Below the pieces are notes generated by a model that was given only the letters and a program-made list of their open reading frames with translations, did no database searches and had not been told where the DNA came from. From Fusarium oxysporum f. sp. lycopersici 4287 (lineage: Eukaryota; Ascomycota; Sordariomycetes; Hypocreales; Nectriaceae), in contig NC_030986.1 of assembly GCF_000149955.1 (NCBI RefSeq), forward strand, positions 1,929,886-1,993,885: 64,000 nt of DNA. The letters run 5' to 3'. Made by a program: the position numbers and the translations under genes. Below, piece after piece: positions 1 to 11,062 of the stretch; within the stretch, counting starts at the first letter, position 1, and each line of letters begins with the position of its first letter.

Positions 1-74
1 TGGTAGCCCACGAGGGGGTAGGGATGTAGATCTTCTTCTCGCCAGGGAAGTACTTCTGGCTGTGGCCTTTTGTG
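1..74 (-). CDS. Aspartate-aminotransferase-like exon, partial at window edge
   Basis: Read leftwards, an acceptor (pyrimidine-rich tract ending in GTGCAG, 75-80 region) is followed by an open exon encoding ...KYFPGEKKIYIPTPSWAT. This resembles the stretch of pyridoxal-phosphate aspartate aminotransferases that carries the conserved K-x-x-Y-I-P-x-P-S/T-W segment just after the SGTGA loop. Only about 24 residues are visible and the rest would lie left of the window. I could not find a convincing preceding exon between 75 and the N gap at 620: there is no good GTAAGT-type donor on this strand there. It could therefore be a gene whose upstream part has a long intron or lies in the gap, or a fragment. 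The family call rests on one short motif only. Confidence 0.4.
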
Positions 75-619
75 CTGCACCAGAGAGAAAAGAGAAGCCA
101 GTAATTGATGATGTACAATGGTCAGAAACATGAGTGCATGGATTGGCTTCAAGGATTCAATACATCAAGGCAAGGCTGGGTAAGTGGGATCTTCAACACG
201 CGTTGCAACCCCTGCCGAGTTCCGGTCAGTACAGTAGCTGCCGTGGATATCTAGGGCCATAGGACACGGCACTTGAGGGGCTGAAGCCAGGGCTTGCAGT
301 GGTGAGATAATGGCCGAATATGATTGACTCGATGGTCAGCCAGTTGCTATATTTGCGACAGCAGCAGGGCTGAGAGACTACCGCCCGACAATGAAAAGGA
401 GTAGGATAAGGACAGTGAGATGAGAACCGGTTAGAAAGTAGCGGCAGTGGCACAGCCTCTTCAGCACCAGGGGAATTATGGTAGCTTGATTCGTAGAGAT
501 GGGACGAAGCTGATTCTTTGCTGCAGCTCAAGCTTGATGTTACATCAGCTGCTCACACTGCATCTGCAGAGAGATGATTGTGGTCTAGAATCTCGGCTTT
601 GACGGGCCCATAGCATGAT
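75..619. other. Non-coding stretch left of first gap
   Basis: No ORF with recognisable protein similarity is seen on either strand. It may contain the intron and 5' part of the edge aminotransferase-like gene, but no exon could be placed. The ORFs present are short, low-complexity and unconvincing. Confidence 0.4.
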
Positions 620-1075
620 NNNNNNNNNNNNNNNNNNNNNNNNNNNNNNNNNNNNNNNNNNNNNNNNNNNNNNNNNNNNNNNNNNNNNNNNNNNNNNNNN
701 NNNNNNNNNNNNNNNNNNNNNNNNNNNNNNNNNNNNNNNNNNNNNNNNNNNNNNNNNNNNNNNNNNNNNNNNNNNNNNNNNNNNNNNNNNNNNNNNNNNN
801 NNNNNNNNNNNNNNNNNNNNNNNNNNNNNNNNNNNNNNNNNNNNNNNNNNNNNNNNNNNNNNNNNNNNNNNNNNNNNNNNNNNNNNNNNNNNNNNNNNNN
901 NNNNNNNNNNNNNNNNNNNNNNNNNNNNNNNNNNNNNNNNNNNNNNNNNNNNNNNNNNNNNNNNNNNNNNNNNNNNNNNNNNNNNNNNNNNNNNNNNNNN
1001 NNNNNNNNNNNNNNNNNNNNNNNNNNNNNNNNNNNNNNNNNNNNNNNNNNNNNNNNNNNNNNNNNNNNNNNNNNN
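620..1075. other. Assembly gap (456 N)
   Basis: Run of N. Any ORF spanning it is an artefact. Confidence 0.99.
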
Positions 1076-2411
1076 TCTCGTTCACGTAGCAACGTGCTAA
1101 GTTAGTGCTAGAAAATTGCTAAAACCAATACTTGATAGCACCGGACGATATCTTGACTACGACTGTATGTATACCGACTATCCAGGCGGGCTTCAAATCC
1201 TTTCCTTGAGTGGTAGGTACACATGGGTGGCAACATGTTGTCTCAGCCAACCCCAACCCCCCTCCGATTTACCTAGGGCTGGGTACCTAGACTGGTAGAC
1301 TCGGGGAAAGCTCCAAAAGCTGCCACCTGACATCAATCAAGGCATCCAAAAACTGTAACAAAGCAATTGATGGACTTCGAAAGGGGAGAAATGTAACCTT
1401 GGGTGGTAATGAACGTTAACATTGACCAAAGGATGGTGCTGGCTAGCAGCGTAGATGCCCTCAAAAGTCCAACTTGACAGACCCCCAAGCCTCGCTAAGT
1501 ATCCGAGGTAATGGATACCGGTGCATGTTCTCAGTCTGTAAGGAAACAAGCTTGAGTAGTACAAAGATACAAACGTCATTCCTGCTCTCAGATGACTGAG
1601 AAAAGAGAGGTGTTCATAATGATTCCATAAATAAGGTAGCTTCATCTTAGTGGAGGAGGGAAGAAAGAAGTATATCCTTTCATCAGAACAACAACCAACA
1701 TTTCCTTACAAAAGCCAACAGCTGATGTTAATAAAGTACAATAAAGAGAGTTCCATTGTAAATGCCACAAAGGCATGACTAATCGCATGTACTTCTTATT
1801 CGTTGGTCACCGAAGCTTCTGGTCCGTGATAGTGTATCATCTTTTTTTTTTTTTTTTTTGTCGCGAATGAAAGAGCCTATTTGTTTGATTAGCAATAGAT
1901 AACAGTCCAAATAGTAGCACTGTTCACTGCGATTGCACGTCAGTGAATGGACAAGTGGAAGACTTTCAGTTGTGCTAACTTTATTACAAACCGAGCAAAG
2001 TCACACCTGCATGAACCACAGAACAATGACTGATCGACCTCATCACGTGACTCCACTGACCCGGACCCATTCTTGACGACTTCTGCGTCCCTCAAGCAGA
2101 CCTTTGCCAACTTCATCTCTATCTTCAATTAACCAAAACCTCGCTCCATTGCTGATTCGTGCGACGTCGCAACATCAACAGATCACCCCACATCTAGCGA
2201 CTCGACGTCAGCGCTCTTTGCTACATTGCGACCAGGATCTAGCTCACGCGACGCGATTTATTTTACTCTACCTATTCCAAAAGACGCGTCCCTGACTGAA
2301 AGCTTCGCCTCCGACCCTACTTCACGGCGAATTCTTCCGCCACCAAAACTCACCTCAGTCTCACCACATAAACTACTCATTCCCCCGACTACGACTGCGC
2401 ACTCATCCATT
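1076..2411. other. Intergenic region and NAB2 leader
   Basis: No protein-coding gene was recognised. It holds a T homopolymer at about 1842-1859. The last ~300 bp are pyrimidine-rich and read open in the NAB2 frame from 2226, but without an ATG before 2412, so this part is taken as the 5' untranslated leader of NAB2. Confidence 0.6.
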
Positions 2412-3926
2412 ATGCCCATCGAAATCAGCCTCAACACGCCCCTGGCTGAGGCTCTTAATGCCGCCATCCAGCCTAAACTCGTCGAGGTTGGATGGGGAAC
2501 TGGCGGTGCCGATGACTCCGCCCTAGCAGAGTATATTATACTCATGCTTGTGAACGGAAAGTCGCAGGACGAAATCGCTGCCGAACTCTCGGGAGATCTA
2601 CTTGGCCTTGGCTCTGACGATCCCAGCACTCGCAACTTCTCTCAGTGGCTCTTTGAACAGATCGATGCTCTAAATGCCCAGGTTAACGGTGGGGGCAACG
2701 CAGCGCCTGGTACAAGTCAAGACGCAATAACAGAAGGCGATGTGGATACAGACATGAATGCTGGTGATGTGTCAGAATTGAATGCGTATGCCAACCCCAT
2801 CATATTACCCCGTATCACCAAATCACTGACTTCTACAAGACCTACCGGCCCACGCTCAATGCGAAACGGCAACCAGCGCGGGGGACGTGATAAGCGCATG
2901 TTCGGACAGATGAACAAAGCCATGGACCGAGCTGGCGATTCTGCACTTCACCGTGTTAGAGGCCAAACAGGAAGCGAACGTATCAACACTCATGGCCGTA
3001 CACCGCCAAATGGGCCTAGAACAGGCCGGGGTGGAATGGGACGACACAACAACCGCACTGCTAACCTTCAGGCTGGTCTCGCTAACATGGCTGCTGGTGG
3101 TCCTCAGGCGCAGTGGATGATGCAAGGTGGCCAGCCCAACTCTGCCGAGTTCGCCGCTATTCTGGAACAACAGAGCCAGATGATGCTTCAAATGCAACAA
3201 ATCATGTCCAATGGTGGATTCCAGGGTGGATATGGACAGCAACGCCGTGGAGGAAAGTCTCTATTCGACCGTACGCAACACCCCGGCAGAGGTAACTACC
3301 GCAAGGGTTTCAACGACCGACAAAGCGGCAACAATGCTGGTGTCGAGGGTGAGGGCGAGGATGTCGACATGTCCGGCGAGAAGCGCGAGCAACTGAACCC
3401 GGACGAGACGGTTTGCAAGTACAACTTGAGATGTACCAACAAGGACTGCAAGTTTGCTCACCAGTCACCCGCCGCTCCCCCTGGAACATCGGTTGATGTA
3501 AACGATAACTGCAGTTTCGGAGCTGCATGCAAGAACCGAAAATGCGTCGCGCGACACCCTTCACCAGCGGCCCGTCTGGCCCACCAGAGCGAACAAGACT
3601 GCAAGTTCTTCCCCAACTGCCAAAATCCTCAGTGCCCTTTCAAGCACCCATCAATGCCCCTCTGTCGAAACGGCGCTGGCTGCACAAATGCCGACTGCAA
3701 ATTCACTCACGTCAAGACCAAGTGCAGGTTCAACCCTTGCCTCAACCCGAACTGCGCTTTTGCGCACGAGGAAGGCCAGCAAGGTGGCTTTAAGGACAAG
3801 GTCTGGACTGCTGGCGAAAGCACAGAGCACCCAAGTGAGAGAAAGTTTGTGGACGACCAAGCTTCCGAAGAGCTCATCAAGGGGGAGGATACCGAGGTCA
3901 AGCAGGAGACTGATGTCATTGGTTAA
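2412..3926 (+). CDS. NAB2: Nuclear polyadenylated RNA-binding protein Nab2 (CCCH zinc fingers)
   Basis: Single-exon gene of 504 residues. In yeast, Nab2 binds poly(A) tails, limits poly(A) length and supports mRNA export. The first ~90 residues (starting MPIEISLNTPLAEALNAAI) match the helical PWI-like N-terminal domain of Nab2. The middle is low complexity, with arginine/glycine-rich segments (e.g. NGNQRGGRDKR) and a Gln/Met-rich patch. The C-terminal third holds five tandem C-x5-C-x4-C-x3-H-type zinc fingers (for example CKYNLRCTNKDCKFAH and CRNGAGCTNADCKFTH). Yeast Nab2 has seven fingers, so the array is shorter or two are degenerate. ATG 2412 was chosen because the reading frame is open upstream to 2226 but contains no earlier ATG, and the family similarity begins here. 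HEM14 follows on the same strand after 637 bp. Ordinary fungal NAB2 is the best explanation. Confidence 0.88.
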   Translation: MPIEISLNTPLAEALNAAIQPKLVEVGWGTGGADDSALAEYIILMLVNGKSQDEIAAELSGDLLGLGSDDPSTRNFSQWLFEQIDALNAQVNGGGNAAPGTSQDAITEGDVDTDMNAGDVSELNAYANPIILPRITKSLTSTRPTGPRSMRNGNQRGGRDKRMFGQMNKAMDRAGDSALHRVRGQTGSERINTHGRTPPNGPRTGRGGMGRHNNRTANLQAGLANMAAGGPQAQWMMQGGQPNSAEFAAILEQQSQMMLQMQQIMSNGGFQGGYGQQRRGGKSLFDRTQHPGRGNYRKGFNDRQSGNNAGVEGEGEDVDMSGEKREQLNPDETVCKYNLRCTNKDCKFAHQSPAAPPGTSVDVNDNCSFGAACKNRKCVARHPSPAARLAHQSEQDCKFFPNCQNPQCPFKHPSMPLCRNGAGCTNADCKFTHVKTKCRFNPCLNPNCAFAHEEGQQGGFKDKVWTAGESTEHPSERKFVDDQASEELIKGEDTEVKQETDVIG

Positions 3927-4563
3927 ATGAAAAATGAGAGGAGGAAAAGGGAGATAGATTGATCGAAAAGAGATCACGATACCCATGGTCAAAGTCCCTA
4001 GAGGCCGAGGGACGGCAAATATGCGGCCTTGATGAACAGAAAAGCTGTGGACGAAGGACATGTACTTTTACGGTTGCTTTGTAATGTCTATGGCCGATGT
4101 GGCAGAGCATGGAAGGGCGTTTGGGGGTTTGGTATTATTTGGTTGTATTTTGAAGCAGCCCAAGCCATCTTGTTTAGTATCATATACATAGAGGCCAAGA
4201 AGCAAAAAAAAAAAAGGCCAGCAGATTGCGCATCATGATGCCTCAAAGCGGTATGCGCGATGGGGAGAATGAAAACGACAGGTTTCATGGCTACAATGAT
4301 TGTTCCCAACCATTTGTGATATTGTAATCTCATGATTCGCTAAAGAAGACTTTGCATATGAATTCAAACATCTAAAATTACCTGCCTTGCAGTATAGGAT
4401 TGGTAGTCCTTTCTCCGCGGTGTTGATGACGCACACGGAAGAATGCCGGCTCATGGCGCGGGACCCTTGGTTCAACACTCCACCATCTTTCGATCTTCCT
4501 CTTCCTCGTAACATATACTCATACATACTCAGCACCTCGGCCATGGTCAATTGATCTCTAGCA
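3927..4563. other. NAB2-HEM14 intergenic region
   Basis: Holds the NAB2 3' region (short A-run near 4205) and the promoter and leader of HEM14. No gene or strong motif seen. Confidence 0.6.
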
Positions 4564-6460
4564 ATGAGTCGCCGTCGAGCAGAATCTACGGCTGTAGCTC
4601 TCCTGAGCTCACCAGCGAAATCTCACCTCCAACTGCCCCTCCGACGTCTTGATGGCATCCGCAGCCTCAGCACAAGCTCGGCACTGACTCGGCGACGACC
4701 CATTGTCGCGTGCAATTACACACAGTCCTTCAACAATGGACGGACATTTGTTTCGCAGGCGAAGGACGCGAATATTGCAGTCTTGGGAGGTGGATTGACG
4801 GGTCTCACGGCGGCATACTACCTCGCAAAGAAACTCCCCTCGACGGCCAAGATTACATTATACGAATCGAGCGATAGATTGGGAGGATGGATCAAGACAG
4901 ATAGAGTACCGGTTGATATTGAGGGGAAGAGCGGTACCGTATCTTTTGAGCGCGGTGCTCGGTCGTTGTCTTCTCTAGTTGGCAACACATTTCGCTTCGA
5001 TGACCTTGTTCTCTACGATCTGGTGAGGACATTTGCTGCAGCACCAAAAGGGCGCCCCGTTAACATGCCACACTCTAGGCTCTCGATCTTGGACTCGTTA
5101 TCAACTCGCCTAGTCAAAAGCCACGATATATCTACTACCCAGACCATCTCGTTCCCATGCCCCCCAATGTTAGCCTCTTCGATATCTTCCGTGAGCCGCT
5201 CTACCTTGAGAGCATCGGTGCCAGTCTCGGACTCGGTATCAACTCTTTGCGCAAGAGATATCTCCCTTCCAAGGATTACTCTGTATCTGAATGGCTCTAC
5301 GCCGTGAGCAACAGCCGAAAGGGCGCAGGTACCTTGGCTTCAGCCATGATGCATGGTATATATGGCGGTGATATCGACAAGCTGAGCGCTCGCTGTGTTT
5401 TAGATCGCGTGTATTGGGGCTGGTACCTGCCAAACCCCGGCCTGTCGGCGCGCCCTATGCCTGTGGCTGAGCAGACTCTCCTCGAAACTCTGGGCCAGGA
5501 CAAGCAGATTCAGAAGATGGCACTGGAGCCAAGGAGTGTGCTGGTGGACTTTGGCGACAAGGGCATGGAGTCGCTGCCGCAAGCTCTATCTGCTGCCCTA
5601 CGGGAGCAACCGAATGTCACTATAAAAACTGGCGAGGTCGTGCAGGATGTCGTTTATAATAAAGCTAACCAGCAAGTTCATGTAAGATATCTTCCCCTTA
5701 TGGCCTGGTCGATGTCACTAACAGCGTATGTCAGATTACCAGTTCCGACGCCAAGAACAAGCCCAAGCACAACTCCAAGGTATACGATAAGGTCATCTCA
5801 ACGCTATCTGCACAAGATATTGCTCGTCTCGCAGGAGACAAACTCCCTTCGCTCTCAACAGCACACTCCGTCTCTGTCATGACTGTCAACATCTGGTTCC
5901 CTCAAGAAAATCTTAAGCCTCCTGGTTTCGGTTATCTTATCCCCAACTCCGTGGCCCCTGAGCTTAACCCTGAGCACGCTCTCGGTGTCTTCTTTGATTC
6001 TGACGTTCAGACTCGCTCCAAGGATGAGCCTGCTGGTACCAAGCTCTTCGTCCTCATGGGCGGCCACTACTACGATCGTCCTGATGTCACCCCCCCTACT
6101 GAGGAAGAGGCCATTTCCCAAGCTCGCAATCTACTCGAGCGTCATCTCGGCATCCCGCGCGGTGTTCCAGCTTATGCCACAGCCAATTTTGCTAGAGAGT
6201 GCATCCCTCAGCACTACGTTGGCCACCAGGATCGCCTGCGCGCTGCGCACACCGAGTTAACACAGAACTTTGGCGGGCGTCTTGCTGTCGCTGGTGGTTC
6301 CTTCACTCGCATTGGTGCTGTTGCCAGCCTGCGCGCTGGCTATGATGCTGCCGCCGCGGCGAAGGAGGGCCTTGAAGCTACGGGCCTGGAGTATCTTAAC
6401 GACATTCAGCAATTTGCTGTCGTTGCGACTTCACAGATCCCTGTACGGCATTTTAAGTAG
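4564..6460 (+). CDS. HEM14: Protoporphyrinogen oxidase, mitochondrial
   Basis: Oxidises protoporphyrinogen IX to protoporphyrin IX with FAD, the penultimate step of haem synthesis, at the inner mitochondrial membrane. Three exons join cleanly: 4564-5022, 5079-5681, 5735-6460 (introns of 56 and 53 bp), giving 595 residues, a normal fungal length. The N-terminus is rich in Arg/Ser/Leu with no acidic residues in long stretches, typical of a mitochondrial presequence. The FAD dinucleotide motif GGGLTGLTAAYYLA lies at about residues 75-88. The first junction restores the family segment ALDLGLVINSPSQKPRY, followed by IYYPDHLVPMP. The C-terminus carries IPQHYVGHQDRL and VAGGSFTRIGAVASLRAGYD, the second FAD-contact region. 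The gene is convergent with MED14, whose stop is 419 bp away. Internal ATGs at 5157 and 5879 are not starts, because homology runs across both introns. Confidence 0.93.
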
Positions 6461-6879
6461 CGGGGAGTAATGCATGTATATACTTTGGTGATGGAACGAC
6501 ACCAGAGGTGTTTTAAAACGGAAGTTTGAACCTATTGGGACAAAAAGCTGTATTATTACTTGAGGGGCCATAGAAAGATGTAGGTTACTTGTTGCAGCTA
6601 GATGCAACAGCAAGTCAAATCCTTTACAATTTTGTCTAATCAGCGGTTTTGTTGGCCTGAACCGTAATCAATATAGTGGTATTCCGTGTTCATATAGAGG
6701 TATCATTAAGCTATCACAAAAACACACTCATCCGCTTTGTTTAAACCCCCCCCCCCCCATTTCGCCGCTCGTCTAATGATGATAATAAAATTAAAAAAAA
6801 AAAAAAAAAAAAAAGAAGCCCCTCCAACTCCATGGTTGATGGAAATTAAGCTCGTCGTAATATGTCCAGGTTGTTTGTT
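6461..6879. other. HEM14/MED14 convergent 3' region
   Basis: 419 bp between two stop codons of convergent genes. Contains a C-run (about 6747-6758) and an A homopolymer (about 6793-6814). Likely shared 3' UTR and termination region. Confidence 0.6.
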
Positions 6880-9800
6880 TTACTCCAAGATGACCACCTC
6901 CGAGTTGTTTTGGGAAGTCGAGCCAGCCAGTGGCCGGATAGCTTCGTCGATGGCTAGAAGAAGACCGATGATGCCATTCTCTGGTCGGCCTGTTGCTCCA
7001 GTGACGAGACCGCTCCAATCATCCCCCTTCCCATCCCAAACGGGCTTCAGTGCTGCAGAGAATTCATCATTTAAAGAAGGCCAGCCGCTGGAGGGAATCT
7101 TCCGCTCGATATGCCACCATGGCTCGCCTCGACGCTGCTTGATTTGGCCAAGGAATGTGATGCTGCGCTGGACCTGTTGGTTTCCAGGGCCAGTCCCGGC
7201 AAGGAGGTACTGAAATGACATCTCATCCGTTGAATTCATTATAAACTTGAATCGTCCCTGACGACGGGCTTCGATATCTGACCATGCCTCCCTGATCTTC
7301 TTGAAAGCTTCCATGGTTGGCAGGGACGCGGGGAGCCAGTCCATAAGAGCCCCAATACCATTCGCACCATTGACAAGCTTTTGCATCAAATCAGTGACTG
7401 GAAGATGAGGATTAGTCTCCTGCACCTGGATGTCAATATCATTGTTGGAGAGATTCAGTGCCACTCTCCAGAGACGCGAAACCTCAGCGTCCTCAACCGT
7501 CTGTGATGCTGGAGGTCCATAAGAGAAAGTCACCTCCTTCAAACTCACTGACTCGGCCTTGATAAAGCCCCTCGCCTTATCCAATGATTCAAAGAAGCTG
7601 ACAAACCGATCCACGGCTTTGACCCGAGCCTTCAGGTTCTCCAAGATAGATAGTCCGATATTTGAACGCATTCGTAAGCAAAATTCGCCCGTTCGCGCTT
7701 TCCAAGAGACATCACGACCAACCATGTGGCCCTTGAGCATGGCGAACTTCGTAGGTTTGCGGACCTTGATGATAGCATCGGAAATGCACATGAAAGAAAC
7801 ATCTGAGATGGGGCCACCTGCACCAGAGGCTTCTTTGTCTACAGGCTCAACCCCCTTGAACCTGATTGAGACAATATCGTGCGCCCATGGTTGCCTGGTT
7901 GAAATGCCCGGTGTGGAAGCAGTTGGCGCAACTGGTCCAAGCCTAGCAGTCTCTGTACCAGCGTTGAACTCATTTGCAGCCTTTGCATTATCCTTCTCTG
8001 CCATGTTAAAGACCATGGATGGGAAGATGTCTGAGAGAGAGATTTCGAGGGTCGGGAGTCGGACCTGCTGGGGAAGAGACCAGTTTCTTGTGTCTTGCAG
8101 TAGGAACTTGATGTTGTGCCGATAAAGCTCGTGTTGGTCCACTGCCTGAGCAATCATACCAGTCGCGAACAGGGTTAGGTTGTTCCAGAACTCATCTTCA
8201 AGATGAGGATAGCCCTTATTGAGAGGAAGCTTCGATGACAAGCGATTCGACTGTCCATTTGCATTTCGGCTGCTATCAAACATGTTAGTGCATTGCAAAC
8301 ACAACGATTGCTACTTTATCCCAACTTACGCATCAACAAGCCACCAAGCATCCCCGCTCGGACTCAGCATGACCATAACAAACCAGTTTGGGTCCCAGCC
8401 AGTTCTCTGAAGCCAAATAGTTTTGGTCCATTCGCGGGTATTGGTCAAAGATCTCAACTCGTCCTTGCTCAGAGGACTCTTCTTGGTATTCCAACCTGTC
8501 GTGCTTCCGCGGCGAATAAGCTCATCTTCCATGACTCCACATCTCACATTCTCCAAGCATGTTGCGCCGTCATCTGCCGGATTCTTTCCGTTATTTAATA
8601 AATGCTCATGTTGAATAGTGAACTTCGAATGAGGCTTCACAGCGAAAACACCAGTTGTTGGCTCCACAAGCAAAGATGCGCTGTCTTTGTAACCGACCTG
8701 CATACTTAAAAATGAAGTCGCGGGATCATCGTGAGAGATGTTCAAAATCATAGCAGCATCTCGATTTTGGAAACGAGGGAAGGCCTGCAATCTGCTGTGT
8801 ATGCTGCCCAAAAGGAATTCAACATGACGGCCAATAACCGTCTTCAGAAGGGTCTCGGCTGATAAATTGTCGGCATCGAAAGAGATATTCGTGTCCTTCA
8901 CCTCCTTGTTGTCTCGATACCATTTCGCCATCAAGTGACTTGACGACTTGGGGTCAGGTTGGCCATTTGGCTTCCGACCGCTGTTGACGGCGATTAAGAT
9001 CCAACTCTTCGGACTACCAAGCTGTGCGCGCGAAGTCCAATATTGAATTGCCAGCGCTCGATTGAGTGGCTCGACCTTGAGTGTTCCCGTCCATGAACCT
9101 CTGCTAAGACGAATTGCTTGTCTCTTGAGCTCGTTGAGCTTATGTGTGAGGACCAGTTCGTGTAGGAATTGATAACAGCCTAACAGTCCGTCTTTGCTGA
9201 GGATATCATTTACCTGCCCCTCTAGATAATTCTTCAGACCGTCAGGAATCGAGGATGCTGCTGGCTCAAAAGCGAACCGGAAGTCGATGAACCAAAACTG
9301 TTTCTCGAAATCTTCGTCTGCGATTGTGAGATCAACCTCGAATTCTCCCGCAACTTTAAAGGTTACTCGGCCGGAATCGATTTCGTAGTTTCTGAAGTGA
9401 TATGGGATCTTGTCGAAATCTTCGAGGTTAAGTCGCAATGATAGTTGAGTATCGAGATCGCTGATCCATTGAATTTGTTCCTGTCGTGTTAGGGGGGGTG
9501 GCTCGATATAGGAGAGCTAGTAGCAAAGTCAGCTTGATCGCCGTCGTCTCGCGATGCGCAAAACCTACATCAGGCATCCAAGCGGCCTCTCCAGTTGACA
9601 ATACCTGGAGGGCTGTTTTCAGGTCAGGACTTGGCATTCTCGCAAATGTCAAATCCCTTTTGACGTGACCCATAACATCCAGGGCTCCGGAGAACAAGAC
9701 CTCTTGCCCTTGGAGGTGAAATCTCAGGTCAATAAGCTTGCTAACCATGTCGGCCTTTCGACTCCATTCTGTAATAACAAGCGCTTTGACCCATTTCCGA

Positions 9801-10048
9801 TGCTCTCTCATAGCAAAGTTCAGTATCGATGTCTTCTTGGCGATATTTTCGCCAGATCCGTCTTCAACGTCGCTGTTCAGTACCGTCGAGTTTCCATTCA
9901 TGGCGGCAGCAGGCAAAGGCATCTTTGCCAGTGCGGCAATCTGATCTTGGAGCGCATTGTGTGTCGATTGCGCGAGTCGCGTGAGAACCTTGGAGAGTGG
10001 TATATAGCCCTGAGTGATGTGGACTATTTCGCCGGCAGGATCGCTCAT
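6880..10048 (-). CDS. MED14: Mediator complex subunit 14 (Rgr1)
   Basis: Med14 is the backbone subunit of the Mediator co-activator complex that links transcription factors to RNA polymerase II. Exons on the minus strand: 10048-9569, 9516-8330, 8272-6880 (introns of 52 and 57 bp), giving 1019 residues. The N-terminus shows the Med14 signature (EIVHITQGYIPLSKVLTRLA) and the segment KWVKALVITEWSRKADMVSK. After the first intron the family pattern continues with LSYIEPPPLTRQEQIQWI and NLEDFDKIPYHFRNYEI. The start at 10048 follows a stretch reading ...TCCTCCAGG. A somewhat longer N-terminus via an upstream exon cannot be excluded, since some fungal Med14 proteins carry extra residues there. The rest of the protein is conserved in length and free of frame breaks. 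Confidence 0.9.
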
Positions 10049-11062
10049 CCTGGAGGAGTAGGTGGTTGGTTGTAGTTGTTGATATCAGGGCGAGGTTGAT
10101 GGCGAGAAGTCTTCAGAGGCGCTGGGGTAACGAATGAAGACCTGCCAGGTCATGTGAGAAGGTGCGCGCACGAATCATACATAAGGTTATAGAGTTTGGC
10201 GCCCTAAATTCTATTTTTTTTCGTGAAGGATCGTCTGTGTACGAGGTGTTGTTTCGTTGGCTAAATCGTTTGTTCACTTTTGGAGGAGTCTTGATTGCTG
10301 CTTCATTTGGCCGAGCGCTCGACACGCCTAGTCATGTGATAGGCCAGGCACAACTCAGCACAAAGGCTTTGGGGGCAAAGTAAAAGTTGCATAATCTGTT
10401 ATGCACGTATTCATTAAATTTACCATCGTCAGTAGGAAAATAAAGAGCGTTTCTATAGCAAGGTAGATTTTGTGCTTAGTTTATTTGGCACATACAGTAT
10501 GTCTTTTCTTATCTTGAAAACACATTGATGATGACACATACATCGATATTGATGCGCCTCCGTAATATCCATGATGTCTTTATGCAAGCCTACCGTGTCT
10601 TTCAACCCTTTGACCGTTTAACATCTGTGGCGTCCACGGCCCAAAACCACAGCCTATTGAAGTATTGGTAAGACAGGGCACAAAGAGCCTTGGTATCATG
10701 GCTATGAAGTCATTTCTATCCAAACTGGAAATGATCAATTCAAGGTTGAAATTGAAATTTTCATTTGATTGAGCGATTCGTAAGCAATGAGCCAATCCCC
10801 CAATGTGAACGCATCTAAAAAGTTCCCAGAAGCAAGTGCCCATCATTATGTCGCAAAAGTTACGACAACAGTTTCCATCGTTTTTTTATATAGAGTAAAT
10901 CATTGATTGGTGTTTTGTTGCCTCGTCAGGCTTGGATATCATAGTCCGAAATCGGTCGTGACTCTCTCATTGTACGGGAGGCGTTATTAGCTACAAGAAT
11001 TAGCAAACCGTTTCTGTAATTCGTCGCACCCAGACTAGCCTACAGGATGCAAGTTATTAAAC
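10049..11062. other. Intergenic region between MED14 and ZWF1
   Basis: About 1 kb holding the MED14 promoter and the 3' region of the G6PD gene. No gene recognised. The short ORFs here show no protein-like pattern. Confidence 0.6.

Noticed and set aside
553..1100. ORFs crossing the N runs (also at 30138-31638 and 58167-58852)
   Set aside because: Their length comes from translated N bases and means nothing.
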